A DNA stretch of 50,106 nucleotides from Phoronis australis (GCA_002633005.1 NMRA01000493.1:1-50106); one strand, 5' to 3'. Positions 9,620-21,440 are shown, counted from the first letter of the stretch. Notes: a model not told the origin generated them from the sequence alone. Numbers and translations: made by a program.

Positions 9620-12600
9620 AATACGCAGTATGCAAATCAATACAAGTGTTATTGACACTACACAGACTTCTGCCCATTATATTTTTCTCAGAGCCCTCTA
9701 CCTGTTTGGAATGGCACACACTGCAACAGCTGCCCAATATTCACTGCAGAATAGAACATACATAAACACATATAATTTAGATGCAAATTACTTTACCAAC
9801 ACATTAGGCGTTTTAGTTTCAGATCGCGTTTGCTTGTTTAAATATTAGAATTGTCCATTTGATGAGTAAATTATTTTACATGCCAAGAATTACACACCCA
9901 GCTGAATTAATGAGGAAAAAATGCAACATTAAACATAAGCACATGCGCTTAATTTTCACGAACTATTCAAATATGCAATTTATAAACTTTCAAAGCGAAA
10001 ATTTAAAAGTACTATTGTCACCTCCAATGTCTTTATGATGAGTCTCATTATCTAAAGAACGATAACATCAACAGCCTGAGGCGATTTAATTAAACACAAC
10101 AGCATGAAGTTTGATCTCAACCGGCAGATTCTGAGGTGCGCAAACCGGTCGACTTGCCCAATCTCGACCGGTTAGGGTGCCAACGTAGGATTCGCTTTAT
10201 GATTCATACGGCACACTCATATCCGCCATTTAAAAATTTGGAAGTGACAAACTTTACCATCTGTTAGAAGATTGTAGTTAGTTCACTAAACAGTCAACAG
10301 GATTGACGAAACACGATTTTTGAAACCGAATCGACGAAATGAAGCAGTTGAGTTGACGTCGGATTCACGAAATAGCATTGGATTTGCTACATCATAAGAC
10401 TGAGTTAATTTTCTTGAACTGGGTGTCCGATAGTAGCATTTTTTGCCCTTTTAGCCCCCCCCCCCCCGTAACCTATCTACTGATATCATATGTGCGAGGG
10501 CCAAACAAGGGGAAACAAGATATTTCAAGGACTGTCATATATTCAGGACCATTTGCGACAAATAAACTAGTGGCTTTGTACTGGTGGGAAGAGTAAAAAT
10601 CCTACGTCACAGATTGCCACAGCTCTGAATGAACGTCTGGTGCGGCCACAGTTACCGACCACATTTGCATTCAAATTCCGCTCTCTAGTGGAAACCGTGT
10701 ACGACATTTTCAAACAACAAAATCTAATGTAGAGTTTGGAATTCGCAAAATTCTTACGGTGCCAAGTTACCGGATTCCGATTTTATAAACTTTGAAAAAT
10801 GAATTATAAAACAAAAATACGAGGCACATTGTCATAACCGTACTTACCATTGGTTGACCTCCAAAGGCAATCACTTCAAATAACCCAAAATTCCCGCCAT
10901 GGCTGAGAGCTGATGGGGCCTATTGTTTTTCTTAAGCTTTGTTTCCATAAAAGCGCATTTCACAATGCGTGTCCATACTTTACCCATTGTGACAACCAAC
11001 GCGTTTTCATGAGCGAGTTCTATATCTCCGCATGACGAAGAAAAATCATTTGGTGCGCTTTTATATGGGTAAAAATGCACGCGTACACAGCCAAATCTTG
11101 ATATCCTAAACGTTGTGGTACTCAATCATATAGGTAGCAGCCAATATTTACGTCAATTGAATGCAGATGTGAGAATTGAACGCAGAAAACGTGTAGTTTC
11201 ATATATTTTTGGGAATGTAAACTGTAGCGGCGGGCGGAGGATAGGCAATTGCCATTTTGACAACTGTACTTCAACGTGTTTTAACCAAGTTTCAACTAGT
11301 GGGAGACCCCTGGTCGTCGCTGGTGCTATCATGATGCCGTAAAATGGCTCTCCCGGATGCGCAGTGGCTGCATAGTCCTTCAACTCAGTAGCCTACCCGG
11401 CAGCTTTACGCTTACACCACGGCATTGCAGGTACGGAAAACCGAAACTGTTTTATAGCTAAAATTAAACGCGATGTCACGCTAAGTCATAGATTACGGAT
11501 GAAAACAGGCCCGGACGCCGCTACAAGGGTGCTGCTGATAAAAATCATGTAAGATGTAGGCTTCTAATGCCGCACTTACGCACGAGGTACGTTTGTACCT
11601 AATTTCCATGCCATTCGATCAGTGTAGACATGGATTTATTACCTACAATCATAGAAATGTAGACCTGTCTCAGCCGAGTGGCGAACCTAGCGTGGCCGGT
11701 GACACCCTGGGCGGCAAAGAAAGATTCTTGGCGTCACCCCTCGAAAAACCAAAGCACCCGCTCAGCCTCGACATGGTTTAACGAATTTGGAAAGCCATAT
11801 GGTGTGAAACACACAATGTAGAATTTATTGTGGTTCGGAGACTGGAAGTACCGCAGTAACATGTACAAGCCTATGAATGTACTATAACAAGCCATTGAAA
11901 CAGAATTGTGCGCACATTAAGTAAGCCTTGTGATGGCCAAAAGACACCAGGAACCGTGACGTAAAAACGTGCACATGAACATAAATAAAGCCAAAGTTCT
12001 ATACCAGAGTTCAGTGCTGGATAAAGGACCAGGACTACGCACTGAGTATACAGAAAATTGATTTAGGGACCAAAAGTCAAATCCAAACAAATGTCCGGAC
12101 ATATAATTATTTGGCGGAAGTGACCCTACATTATACGTGTTCAATAAGTAGCCAGCGTGCAACTGGAAAATTGACATTTTACTCACCATGATAGGGAATA
12201 TACACTATTCAGGAGTAGAATCAGTAGTTTTATGAGCAGTTAGTATTGCCAGGGGCGCATCCTGGATTTTGAGTTAGGGCGGGGGGCCAGGGCACTGAGC
12301 TTAGCCAGGATTTTGCCCGTCAGACATTCGCACCTCCGAACTGCCTAATGGAATCTGGGAGAATTTTAGGGGGGGGGACATAGCTCCCTTGGCCCCCTCT
12401 AAATCCGCCACTGATGGCAGTAGTGGTTTCTCTGCATTGAGAATTGTTATCCTAGGCTCATGTAACGTTTGCAGTCTCAGCATTGAATATAATGCCCGGT
12501 TGCCACCTCTGGCGTACCGTACTGAGCCCGGCAAACCGCATTTTCCCCGTGCGCCACATCACAAGTGATTTCGAGGGTTCAGTAAACTCGATGATTCCTA

Positions 12601-13150
12601 TATATAGTCACTGAGTGCAAAATAAAAGGACTATCGGTTTCTGTCCAAGGGCGTGATAGTTTAGGTTGTCACGCTTCGTCATGAAAGGGTGTCCCGTCTG
12701 GGCGCCGAGTTCGCCCCTTAAGTAGGCCTATAGGAACCAATATTGGTTCATAGGGTACACCGCTGCTTGTCTGGATGCCTGCTCAGTGTCCGGAGCGTCG
12801 CCATAGACAGGATTCTATTTTTAGACGTCTACGGTGTATGTAACCTGGACTAATGGAAAAGTGCGCTGTAGCACAGATCCCAACCAACCTCGAGGGGTAT
12901 AGACAGTCAGAGACCGTAGCGTCTTTGGTATAGTCTATGGTGCAGCAGACTACGGTGTATGTAGTCAAGAGTGACATCTGACGTCCACAATATGGAGCTT
13001 CGGAATAGTCGAAACTGCTTTATTTACTGAACACAACCTTACGGAAGTTGGGTGAAAGGAGCGAAGACTTGCCTTTCTTTCTCGTTGCTCGAAATGACAA
13101 ACAACCTTGCAATAAACGCCTCCAAAAGCTGACCAGTTTACGAAAGTAAT
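9620..13150. other. Intergenic stretch, no supported gene
   Basis: Between the protease stop and the zinc finger start codon I see no exon with family similarity or convincing splice signals. It holds a perfect 10-bp-stem hairpin (10143-10173), a homopolymeric C run at about 10457 and one degraded MITE at 12250-12413. Confidence 0.6.
12250..12413 (-). mobile_element. Short MITE with CAGGGGCG.../...CCGCCACTG ends
   Basis: The left end is CAGGGGCGCATCCTGGATTT and the right end TAAATCCGCCACTG. It is an inverted copy of the outer element at 29449-29764, sharing TTTTGAGTT, GTCAGACATTCGCACC and AATCTGGGAGAATTTTAGGG. Unlike that copy it lacks a 156-bp insertion, so it preserves the empty site. I find no clear target duplication. 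Confidence 0.7.
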
Positions 13151-16100
13151 ATGGAGAGCACGAAAACCGAAATTACTTCTTGTGATACCCAGCTTGGGCT
13201 GTCTGAGGAAATACTAAACCAAGCGCACTTGGTTCAAAACGGTCAGAACCAGTTGATAGTGTTTTTGAGCGGAGACAATCCTAGTCCAGATTTAGATCAA
13301 ATCCGACAGGCAATTTTTGATTCTAATCGTGCCAATTGCGGACAAGACACTCGTATTGATGGAACAGAGCAGCTTGTACCTGTAGTGCTGGATAGCCAGA
13401 CCGGTCTCGACTCCCGAATTCAGGGCGATATTCGCGGCTGTGGTGGCGCAGGTGTATCGACAAGTGAACATATAAACGGTGGTGTCTGTGGTACGTTTCG
13501 TCCATTTGTAGGCCTGCAGTCCAAAATCCTGCTTAGCAAAAACATTCTTTCCCAATTGCTTCACTAGAGCTCTTTTCATGCTGTTAAAACATATCTCTAG
13601 TAAGTTACTAGAGATATGTTTTAACAGCATGAAAGGAGCTCTGGTGGTCAATATTCAGCTCACAGAGCTTCTTTATAGATCTGTGTTAGACCATAATCTC
13701 TAGTAACTAGTTACTGGTGGTCAATATTCAGCTCACAGAGCTTCTTTATAGATCTGTGTTAGACCATAATCTCTAGTAACTAGTTACTAGTGGTCAATAT
13801 TCAGCTCACAGAGCTTCTTTATAGATCTGTGTTAGACCATATCTCTAGTAACTAGTTACTAGTGGTCAATATTCAGCTCACAGAGCTTCTTTATAGATCT
13901 GTGTTAGACCATATCTCTAGTAACTAGTTACTAGTGGTCAATATTCAGCTCACAGAGCTTCTTTATAGATCTTTTAGAACATACCCCTTTAGTATGCCAT
14001 ATACGGTATAAACCACGGTTTAAGGTGTAACTTGAATGTTAATTCCATATCTTTGTGATTGCTTGGTCAAATTAGTTAGAAACACAACATATAGCGACGA
14101 TGTCAATATGAAGTAGGTTGAAAATTTCCGGCTGTTTTAAGAATGAGTTTTGTGTCGAATATGATCTGCTGTAAATCACAACCATGTCCAGTAAGTATCG
14201 TGATGTGGTGTTGGGAAATAACACTGCATACGGGTTACGTGAGCTCCCAAAGTATGTCATTAATGCAAAGATCACCTATTTGCAGAATTTTTTTGTTTTC
14301 ACATTTACTAGTTACCAATAAATCCAACTGCTCTTTGTTTAGTGGAGGTGATATTCAAATAGCATTGCCGTTTAGTTCCTGCTATACAATAGCATACTTA
14401 GGAGCATGCAGATACATCTTTAAAGAAGGGAGTACTGTACATATTTTCATAAATGTGCTGGAAGTCTGGCGAGGTTCGCAATTTCGCCACTTGACGTGCA
14501 TGTTGATTGCATTGATTGGCTGCTGCTTGACCTTCGATTGGGGTCATTCATGGTCTGACCCTGATTGAAGGTAATCACGCGTGATGTTTAGTGGTGAGAT
14601 TACGAACGTCGCCTGACCTCCGGCATATCTATGGCAGCTAAGAACACGTGTTATGACCTTTGCAGTACCCCTTCTTTACTTTAATATGTGGTGTATACTA
14701 GAGTATACTAGAGCTATGTTCTTACACACTGAAATAAGTTCCCATGATTCACTTAAGACAAAGCCCGTTTCACAGTTTCCCTGGTAAGTGCGGGTACTAG
14801 TAGCTGCCTATAGACAATCGCGTTCACATAATGGTGAGATTGAGAACTTATTGAAACTTCGCTACGATTACATTCGGAATGGACAGAGGACAGTTGCATT
14901 CCCTTTATTACATACATATGGTGTATGAGAGGTATGGCCTAAAAAGACGTAGATAAGCTCCCATAAGTAAGTGAAAGTTCCCGGAAGTACTCCTTTTATG
15001 GAAAACAGCACTTGTAATTGGATCTTGTTAAGTTACCTTTTAAATGCTTGTCTTGGCTGTTATACTGAGGTGAGGACTGATTTCTTGATAAAGTCACTCA
15101 CCATGACAAGTCAACATGCGGTGCCTGAACAGGTCTTGTATAAATATGAAGCTTTGTAATGGTCAGCGAATCTTATCAGTATGTTAGCATGTTGAAAGTA
15201 TGCAAATGATGTTGATTTACACTAAGTATTTGAAAATACAGTTTGACCTGCAATTGTGTTTAAATAACATGCAGCGTGACCCTAAGTAACAATGATATGC
15301 AGGAAACAACTGTACAGTGAAATTGGAAACCTTCTCAGATGTCGTGTATTTAGGTTGTTGAGCATCAGGTACAAGAAAATTAAGTCAATATGTGACAAAT
15401 TTTGTCATGTTTCTTAAAACTGAATTTTGAATCGTATTTAAGTTGTGGCATAATTAAGCAGCTGCGTTGTTCTTTTGTCACAGAAACAAACTTTTGATTT
15501 AGACCAGTTACTCTGATAAAATTTGAACATTCATTTCTTTGTAAGACCAAAAATCATTTTACATCTGAGTAAGGAGCAAACTGAGACAAGTTTTGTTATG
15601 ATAGATGGTTTAAATCAAACGTTGAAATGGTGCAATGCATGTTGCTCAAACCAGGTATGAATGAAAATACGAGGTATAGTTGAATAACTTGTAAATTTAT
15701 TTTCAGATGGAGATATGGATCAGTTTACTTGTGGCAAGTGTAGGGAGAGCTTCACTAATCTAATTCTCTTTCTGGAGCACTGTGTCCAGCGTAAGTATTT
15801 TTTTGTTAAAGGTGTACTGATGGAAAGGTGAACAACAAGGTGGGAAAAAATTATAAATCGGGAAAATTATTTTATAGTAAGTTCCTGATTTATATGCTTT
15901 TCACCTCTATCGCTGTTTAGGTGATATGACTATTGCCTTGAGAAATTGCATTTCAACTAATGTCAAATGTGTGTCCTAGTGTGAGGAGGCAGTGTAACCT
16001 AATGGAATAGGTATCCGCTTCCTTTACTCAAGGGCGTGGATTCAAGTCNTGAGCTCCCAAAGTATGTCATTAATGCAAAGATCACCTATTTGCAGAATTT

Positions 16101-19100
16101 TTTTGTTTTCACATTTACTAGTTACCAATAAATCCAACTTCTCTTTGTTTAGTGGAGGTGATATTCAAATAGCATTGCCGTTTAGTTCCTGCTATACAAT
16201 AGCATAGTTAGGAGCATGCAGATACATCTTTAAAGAAGGGAGTACTGTAATATTTTCATAAATGTGCTGGAAGTCTGGTGAGGTTCGCAATTTCGCCACT
16301 TGACGTGCATGTTGATTGCATTGATTGGCTGCTGCTTGACCTTCGATTGGGGTCATTCATGGTCTGACCCTGATTGAAGGTAATCACGCATGACGTTTAG
16401 TGGTGATATTACGAACGTCGCCTGACCTCCGGCATATCTATGGCAGCTAAGAACACGTGTTATGACGTTTGCAGTACCCCTTCTTTACTTTAATATGTGG
16501 TGTATACTAGAGTATACTAGAGCTATGTTCTTACACACTGAAATAAGTTCCCAAGATTCACTTAAGACAAAGCCCGTTTCACAGTTTCCCTGGTAAGTGC
16601 GGGTACTAGTAGCTGCCTATAGACAATTGCGTTCACATAATGGTGAGATTGAGAACTTATTGAAACTTCGCTACGATTACATTCGGAATGGACAGAGGAC
16701 AGTTGCATTCCCTTTATTACATACATATGTTGTATGAGAGGTATGGCCTAAAAAGACGTAGATAAGCTCCCATAAGTAAGTGAAAGTTCCCGGAAGTACT
16801 CCTTTTATGGAAAACAGCAGTAATTGGATCTTGTTAAGTTACCTTTTAAATGCTTGTCTTGGCTGTTATACTGAGGTGAGGACTAATTTCTTGATAAAGT
16901 CACTCACCATGACAAGTCAACATGCGGTGCCTGAACAGGTCTTGTATAAATATGAAGCTTTGTAATGGTCAGCGAATCTTATCAGTATGCTAGCATGTTG
17001 AAAGTATGCAAATGATGTTGATTTACACTAAGTATTTGAAAATACAGTTTGACCTGCAATTGTGTTTAAATAACATGCAGCGTGACCCTAAGTAACAATG
17101 ATATGCAGGAAACAACTGTACAGTGAAATTGGAAACCTTCTCAGATGTCGTGTATTTAGGTTGTTGAGCATCAGGTACAAGAAAATTAAGTCAATATGTG
17201 ACAAATTTTGTCATGTTTCTTAAAACTGAATTTTGAATCGTATTTAAGTTGTGGCATAATTAAGCAGCTGCGTTGTTCTTTTGTCACAGAAACAAACTTT
17301 TGATTTAGACCAGTTACTCTGATAAAATTTGAACATTCATTTCTTTGTAAGACCAAAAATCATTTTACATCTGAGTAAGGAGCAAACTGAGACAAGTTTT
17401 GTTATGATAGATGGTTTAAATCAAATGTTGAAATGGTGCAATGCATGTTGCTCAAACCAGGTATGAATGAAAATACGAGGTATAGTTGAATAACTTGTAA
17501 ATTTATTTTCAGATGGAGATATGGATCAGTTTACTTGTGGCAAGTGTAGGGAGAGCTTCACTAATCTAATTCTCTTTCTGGAGCACTGTGTCCAGCGTAA
17601 GTATTTTTTTGTTAAAGGTGTACTGATGGAAAGGTGAACAACAAGGTGGGAAAAAATTATAAATCGGGAAAATTATTTTATAGTAAGTTCCTGATTTATA
17701 TGCTTTTCACCTCTATCGCTGTTTAGGTGATATGACTATTGCCTTGAGAAATTGCATTTCAACTAATGTCAAATGTGTGTCCTAGTGTGAGGAGGCAGTG
17801 TAACCTAATGGAATAGGTATCCGCTTCCTTTACTCAAGGGCGTGGATTCAAGTCCCTCTGGAATACACTGCTAGACCCGGGAATCAAGTCTATAACTCCG
17901 CATGTTGGTTTTATCTGTGTATTAATAAAACAAAAAATGATTCCATGTGATCTGGACCCAGAGGAGCAGCCTGTGTGCGTCTGCCTGCAATTGTTTTTTT
18001 TAAATGTCAAATGTTGAACATTTTGATTTAGCTATAGAAATTTGTTTGTTTTTTGACCCATCGAATGTTAATGTCATCAACAGTGTCAGCTAAATAATAA
18101 TAATAATTGGGATTTGTGATTTGCATTCTGTTTTATGAACTTCAAAATTTGTAAAAGTAAGCCAGGAAAGACTTTCACGGTATTGCTGTCAAATTGTTCA
18201 TAAGCCTTTAGGGTCTTCTTTTTGGCAAACACTTATATAAAGAGTACCTCCTGATTTCCCTCTCCCTGAATATGATTTTTCACTTTAATTTGTATCATTT
18301 CAAAAGTGTTCACTGGCTATTAGTCCCTCCAACAGTGTAGATTTTATGTGCTTTGGAAAGTGTAGAGACCCTGGTTTTTTATTTTCAAAAACTGAGAAAT
18401 CTGTTTTACAGCAAAGTTAATATTGCATCTTGTTTCATTTTTGTAGAACAACAAATTTAGTTTTACCCTTACAAAGTGATGAATAAGGTAAAACTGATCT
18501 TAGAATTGTTTTCAGGGCTTGGAATTTTCCGCGGAAACGTGGATTTCCGCTTTTTTCAAATGTTCTGTCCGCGCATTTTATTATATTTCCGCGTAAAAAA
18601 AATCGGATTTGATATAAAATTTCCGCGGCAAATTCCTTTCTTACCGCGGCGTTGCAGACGACGTTCACCTCGAAAAGCGGAAGTTGCTCTTTATGTTTTG
18701 GAGGAACGTAAATTGTCAACATTGCCGGGGCACCTGGGATAGCGTGGTGAGATTTTCAATGGCGACTCATGTTATTGTAAACCGCGGCGACAAATACTAC
18801 GGCTCTGCAGCCAAAAATGTGTGGGTTGGGAGTGGACGGACAAGCTAAAAGGATGTAGACGCATGCTACTGATGGTGGTAACGGTTTTTTTTTTAGTCCT
18901 CCCGTTTTTTATCGGGGAAAGGTTCACATCGACCATTTCAAGGCTGGGTAGTGCGCATGATTTGGGCCGTAAAAGTTTCCGCGTTTTTTGTCATTGGTCA
19001 TTCCAAGCCCTGTGTTTTACTTTTTCCGTTTAAGTATGTTGGAGCTCTGTTTTACTGATAACGTGCCACACGTTTATTAGTTTCCCAAAAGAACAGCACC

Positions 19101-20813
19101 ACCTTAAGACAGAATGAATAATCAACATGTCTGTTACAAAATGATTGTCAATCGATTTGTGGCCAAAATTGTCAATTTTGATGAATTGTGTTCTTAGTTT
19201 TTGGTGATTAAAAAACAAAAATATTCAAATTATGGTATGTGCTACTGAAATACGTCAGTCCATTCAAAATTTTTCAATTCTATAAAAGAAGTCAGATTCT
19301 GCGAATTCCGTTCATTTTCCGTTATTGGGGAAAACTAAGATATGTAAAAATGTTGATAATTGTCTATTCCTCAGAAAAGTTATAAAATTTTCTAGTATCT
19401 TTCTTTTTTGATTCGTTGAGTTTTGAGGGTTATCAACAAAAGTGTTATCATCTGTTTTCAGATGTGTCTGACATGTCTTCCCACTCCTGTTATTTATGCT
19501 CGGCCAAGCTGAATCGACTAGCAGCTCTAAAGCAACATTACAGACACAAGCATGGGCTGGCCAGCTTTATGAAACCCAAGCAAAGATCTCATTTGTTGTC
19601 AAGACGCAAAGGGATGGCACGCAAACTCCCTCAGCAACCTGGGGGTCTTCCAAAGAGTGCTGGTGTACTCGATGGTGACTCGGTTAATGGTGCTAGTTCT
19701 AGCAAAGCTTTGAGAAGTACGAATGCAGCTGGCATGTCTAACCAAGACTTTACATTCATTCTGTGTACATGTGAGGAGACAAATGCCACAACACTCAAAT
19801 GTCTGCATTGTGGCTGTCTGGTGGCAGACAAAATGGACATGGTGACTCACATGAAGCTTTTACACTACGAGCACATGGGTACATCTGTTCTAGACAAGCG
19901 GGGTGAAGAAAACCGATCTCCTGATGAGCATACAATGCTTATGTCAAAGTTCATCGAGTTGACGTCGAATCGAGTGCGGAATAAAAAGTCGACACATTGG
20001 CGAGACAAAGAGGACCGGCCTGGAGTTTACACATGTTCTAAGTGCAACAAGGTATATGGACGGCTGCGCAACCTCCGGCGCCATCTGGCGACGCACCGAT
20101 CAGAGAGAAGTTTCCTTTGCTCCATTTGTGGCCGAGGGTTCACAACCAGCACCTACCTATCAATCCACCGCAAGCGGCACAAACAGAAGGTGTTCCAGTG
20201 CTCCCAGTGTGACTTCACATCAACTAGTAACCCAGCGATCCATGCCCACCGCCAGCTACACAGTCATGGCAGTGTGCTGTGTGACTTGTGCGGCTATGCT
20301 TACAACGACCGGGCGACACTGCAGAAACATAAGGAGGTGCACGATATGTCACGACCATTTGCCTGCACCTTCCCCAACTGTACGTGGCGGTTCAAGACGG
20401 AGATTATGTGTAGAGCGCACATTAAGGCACACACCACGGAGGGGAAGTTCAAGTGTAACTTCTGCGGTTACGTCTTTCGACAGAAGCACCATCTACGTCG
20501 ACACGAGGCAAAGATTCACGGTGTGGAGATGGTGAAACAAGGTGCTGCGGCTGTAGCAACGAAGCAAATTGCTGCCGAGATCCCCATCGCCATGGAGACG
20601 GACGTGGATCAACTTCAGCTTCATCTGCAACAGCCGCAACCTATTGTCGTCACGACAGATAACCAGGGTACACCCATCACGTACGAGGCGTCGGATATAT
20701 CAGGATTAGCGTACCAAACTCTTCTACAGAATGCAGATACTCAAGTGCAGGAAACATGTGCGATATTTGTTGACTCAGTGGATGGACAAATCGTTTTCCA
20801 GAACGATGCATAA
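13151..20813 (+). CDS. C2H2 zinc finger protein, nine fingers
   Basis: Coding exons are 13151-13490, 15707-15790 (or its duplicate 17513-17596) and 19462-20813, all joined in phase 1, giving 591 aa. An in-frame TGA at 13130-13132 supports the ATG at 13151. Residues 1-113 are acidic and Gln/Asn-rich with no recognised domain. Finger 1 (about 120-142) is split by an intron: its last ligand His is coded across the splice (C|AT). Finger 2 is near 149-173, finger 3 (CLHCG...HMKLLH) lies after a low-complexity linker, and six contiguous fingers fill about 328-494. The C-terminal 97 residues are Gln-rich, suggesting an activation or interaction region. A nuclear DNA-binding regulator is likely. The lone N-terminal finger followed by an array recalls ZFP64/E4F1-type proteins, but I cannot assign an orthologue. 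Confidence 0.9.
13567..13641. repeat. 75-bp near-perfect hairpin next to the exon 1 splice donor
   Basis: Arms 13567-13603 and 13605-13641 (37 bp each, one-base centre) are inverse complements with one mismatch; in the + strand RNA that position is a G-U wobble. It lies 77 bp after the donor of zinc finger exon 1. The apex CTCTAGTAA is shared with the tandem array that follows. Confidence 0.9.
13642..13975 (+). repeat. 72/73-bp tandem repeat, five copies, each with a palindrome
   Basis: Units start with GGTCAATATTCAGCTCACAG at 13646, 13719, 13792, 13864 and 13936. Between units sits AGTAACTAGTTACT, a perfect palindrome that extends to CTAGTAACTAGTTACTAG in later units. The last unit is truncated. 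The array lies in intron 1 of the zinc finger gene. Confidence 0.9.
14240..16048 (+). repeat. 1.8-kb tandem duplication, copy 1
   Basis: It is nearly identical to 16050-17854, with about 13 substitutions and two small indels by eye (under 1%). It contains zinc finger exon 2 (15707-15790) and ends in a tRNA-like SINE fragment. The junction base 16049 is N, so two unmerged haplotype or overlapping contigs are the simplest explanation. Confidence 0.95.
16049..16049. other. Single-N contig junction
   Basis: Sequence before the N (GGATTCAAGTC) continues at 17855 after copy 2; sequence after it restarts copy 1 at 14240. The N therefore sits exactly on the duplication boundary. Confidence 0.9.
16050..17854 (+). 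repeat. 1.8-kb tandem duplication, copy 2
   Basis: Second copy of 14240-16048. The 84-nt coding exon at 17513-17596 and its splice sites are identical to copy 1. The two short open frames at about 14971 and 16780 are copies of each other, differ by a 3-nt indel and show no coding evidence. Confidence 0.95.
17513..17596 (+). CDS. Duplicate of zinc finger exon 2
   Basis: 84 nt, phase 1 at both ends, with intact TTTTCAG acceptor and GTAAGT donor, coding the first four-fifths of finger 1 (CGKC...LEHCVQ). Because the exon begins AT and ends C, a splice from one copy to the other would also create the missing His. Including both copies would add 28 residues and a second complete finger without shifting the frame. 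This is probably an assembly duplicate, but splicing of both is possible if the duplication is real. Confidence 0.6.
17785..17870 (+). repeat. tRNA-like SINE fragment (also at about 15980-16048)
   Basis: GCAGTGTAACCTAATGG resembles a pol III A box and GGATTCAAGTCC a B box at about the expected spacing. A clear acceptor stem is missing, so this is read as a tRNA-derived SINE head or pseudogene, not a working tRNA. Confidence 0.45.
18513..19012. mobile_element. 500-bp MITE with CAGGGCTTGGAAT terminal inverted repeats
   Basis: Ends CAGGGCTTGGAAT and ATTCCAAGCCCTG are perfect 13-bp inverted repeats, flanked directly by TGTTTT at 18507-18512 and 19013-19018. The CAGGG end type suggests hAT, although the visible duplication is 6 bp, not 8. 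The interior has repeated TTTCCGCGG-type motifs and no transposase. It lies in intron 2 of the zinc finger gene. Confidence 0.8.
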
Positions 20814-20936
20814 CGGTTTTAGGCTCCTAACTGTGATTCTGATAAAACATTGCTGGAGTACTCTTAATGACTGATTATTGCGACAGCTCACGTGTCCATA
20901 TGTTAGAACACCCAGTATAGTCTAACACACAAAAAA

Positions 20937-21440
20937 CTAGTCGAAAGAATTATAGTGCATTCGATGCACAAACTGTCCATGAAATCCATAAGAAATCCGA
21001 ACACTGTTCGGAATGGACGCTTGGCCATTTCTGTCCGCGTTTTTCCATCAAGGAGAACTAGAAAGTCGAGTACATCCAGCGAGACATCGGTGACTCCACA
21101 AAGCACCACACCTGAAGAACAGGGAAGACCGCATGCTTTGTACCAAGAACAGACTCTGTTGTGTAGTGTACTGAGGTGTTGGTAGTTATTTGATTGAAAA
21201 CTTATTTGGGAGTAAAACATACCATCTTCTTCCTCATCAGTGTCAGCACAGTGTCAGGTGCTGGTATGTATATGGGTTGACTGGGCAAAGCTGTGTCTGA
21301 AGCTTTCCTCACTTCCTTCGTTTGTATATCGCATTTGAGAACCGTGTTGGAAAACGTACCCTTAGCGAAAAGTCCGTATGCATAAAAATACCGGTATTTT
21401 ATCCCATTGTACTGCAGTTTCACCGTGGGCAGGTCTAAAC
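20937..21440 (-). pseudogene. 3' end of a carotenoid oxygenase (BCO/RPE65 family), frameshifted
   Basis: Two exons are recognisable. Exon 21440-21223 codes LPTVKLQYNGIKYRY...YAYG, ...KCDIQTKE, ...PSQPIYIPAPD, the order found in BCO/RPE65 proteins. Near its end an 11-bp tandem duplication (CTGACACTGTG/CTGACACTGAT) moves the conserved acidic stretch DTDEEEDG into another frame. A 111-bp intron (21222-21112) in phase 1 leads to exon 21111-20937, coding VVLCGV...FLVLLDGKTRTEMA. The conserved end ISYGFHGQF lies in the +1 frame after a one-base deficit near GCCAAGCG, ending at TAG 20939-20937. I find no upstream exons with the iron-ligand His motifs. A decayed or fragmentary copy is likely; sequencing error in both exons is less likely. 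It is tail-to-tail with the zinc finger gene, 123 bp apart. Confidence 0.8.

Noticed and set aside
14143-14568. 141-codon frame in zinc finger intron 1
   Set aside because: It lies across the duplication boundary; the copy at 16050 has an extra 1-nt deletion that breaks the frame, and no family similarity is seen.
15985-16048. Functional tRNA gene
   Set aside because: A and B boxes are visible, but no paired acceptor stem or clear anticodon loop; a SINE head fits better.
18476-19033. Open frames in zinc finger intron 2
   Set aside because: They fall inside the 500-bp MITE.
19599-20535. Other-frame ORFs over zinc finger exon 3
   Set aside because: Shadows of the zinc finger reading frame, which has intact C2H2 motifs.
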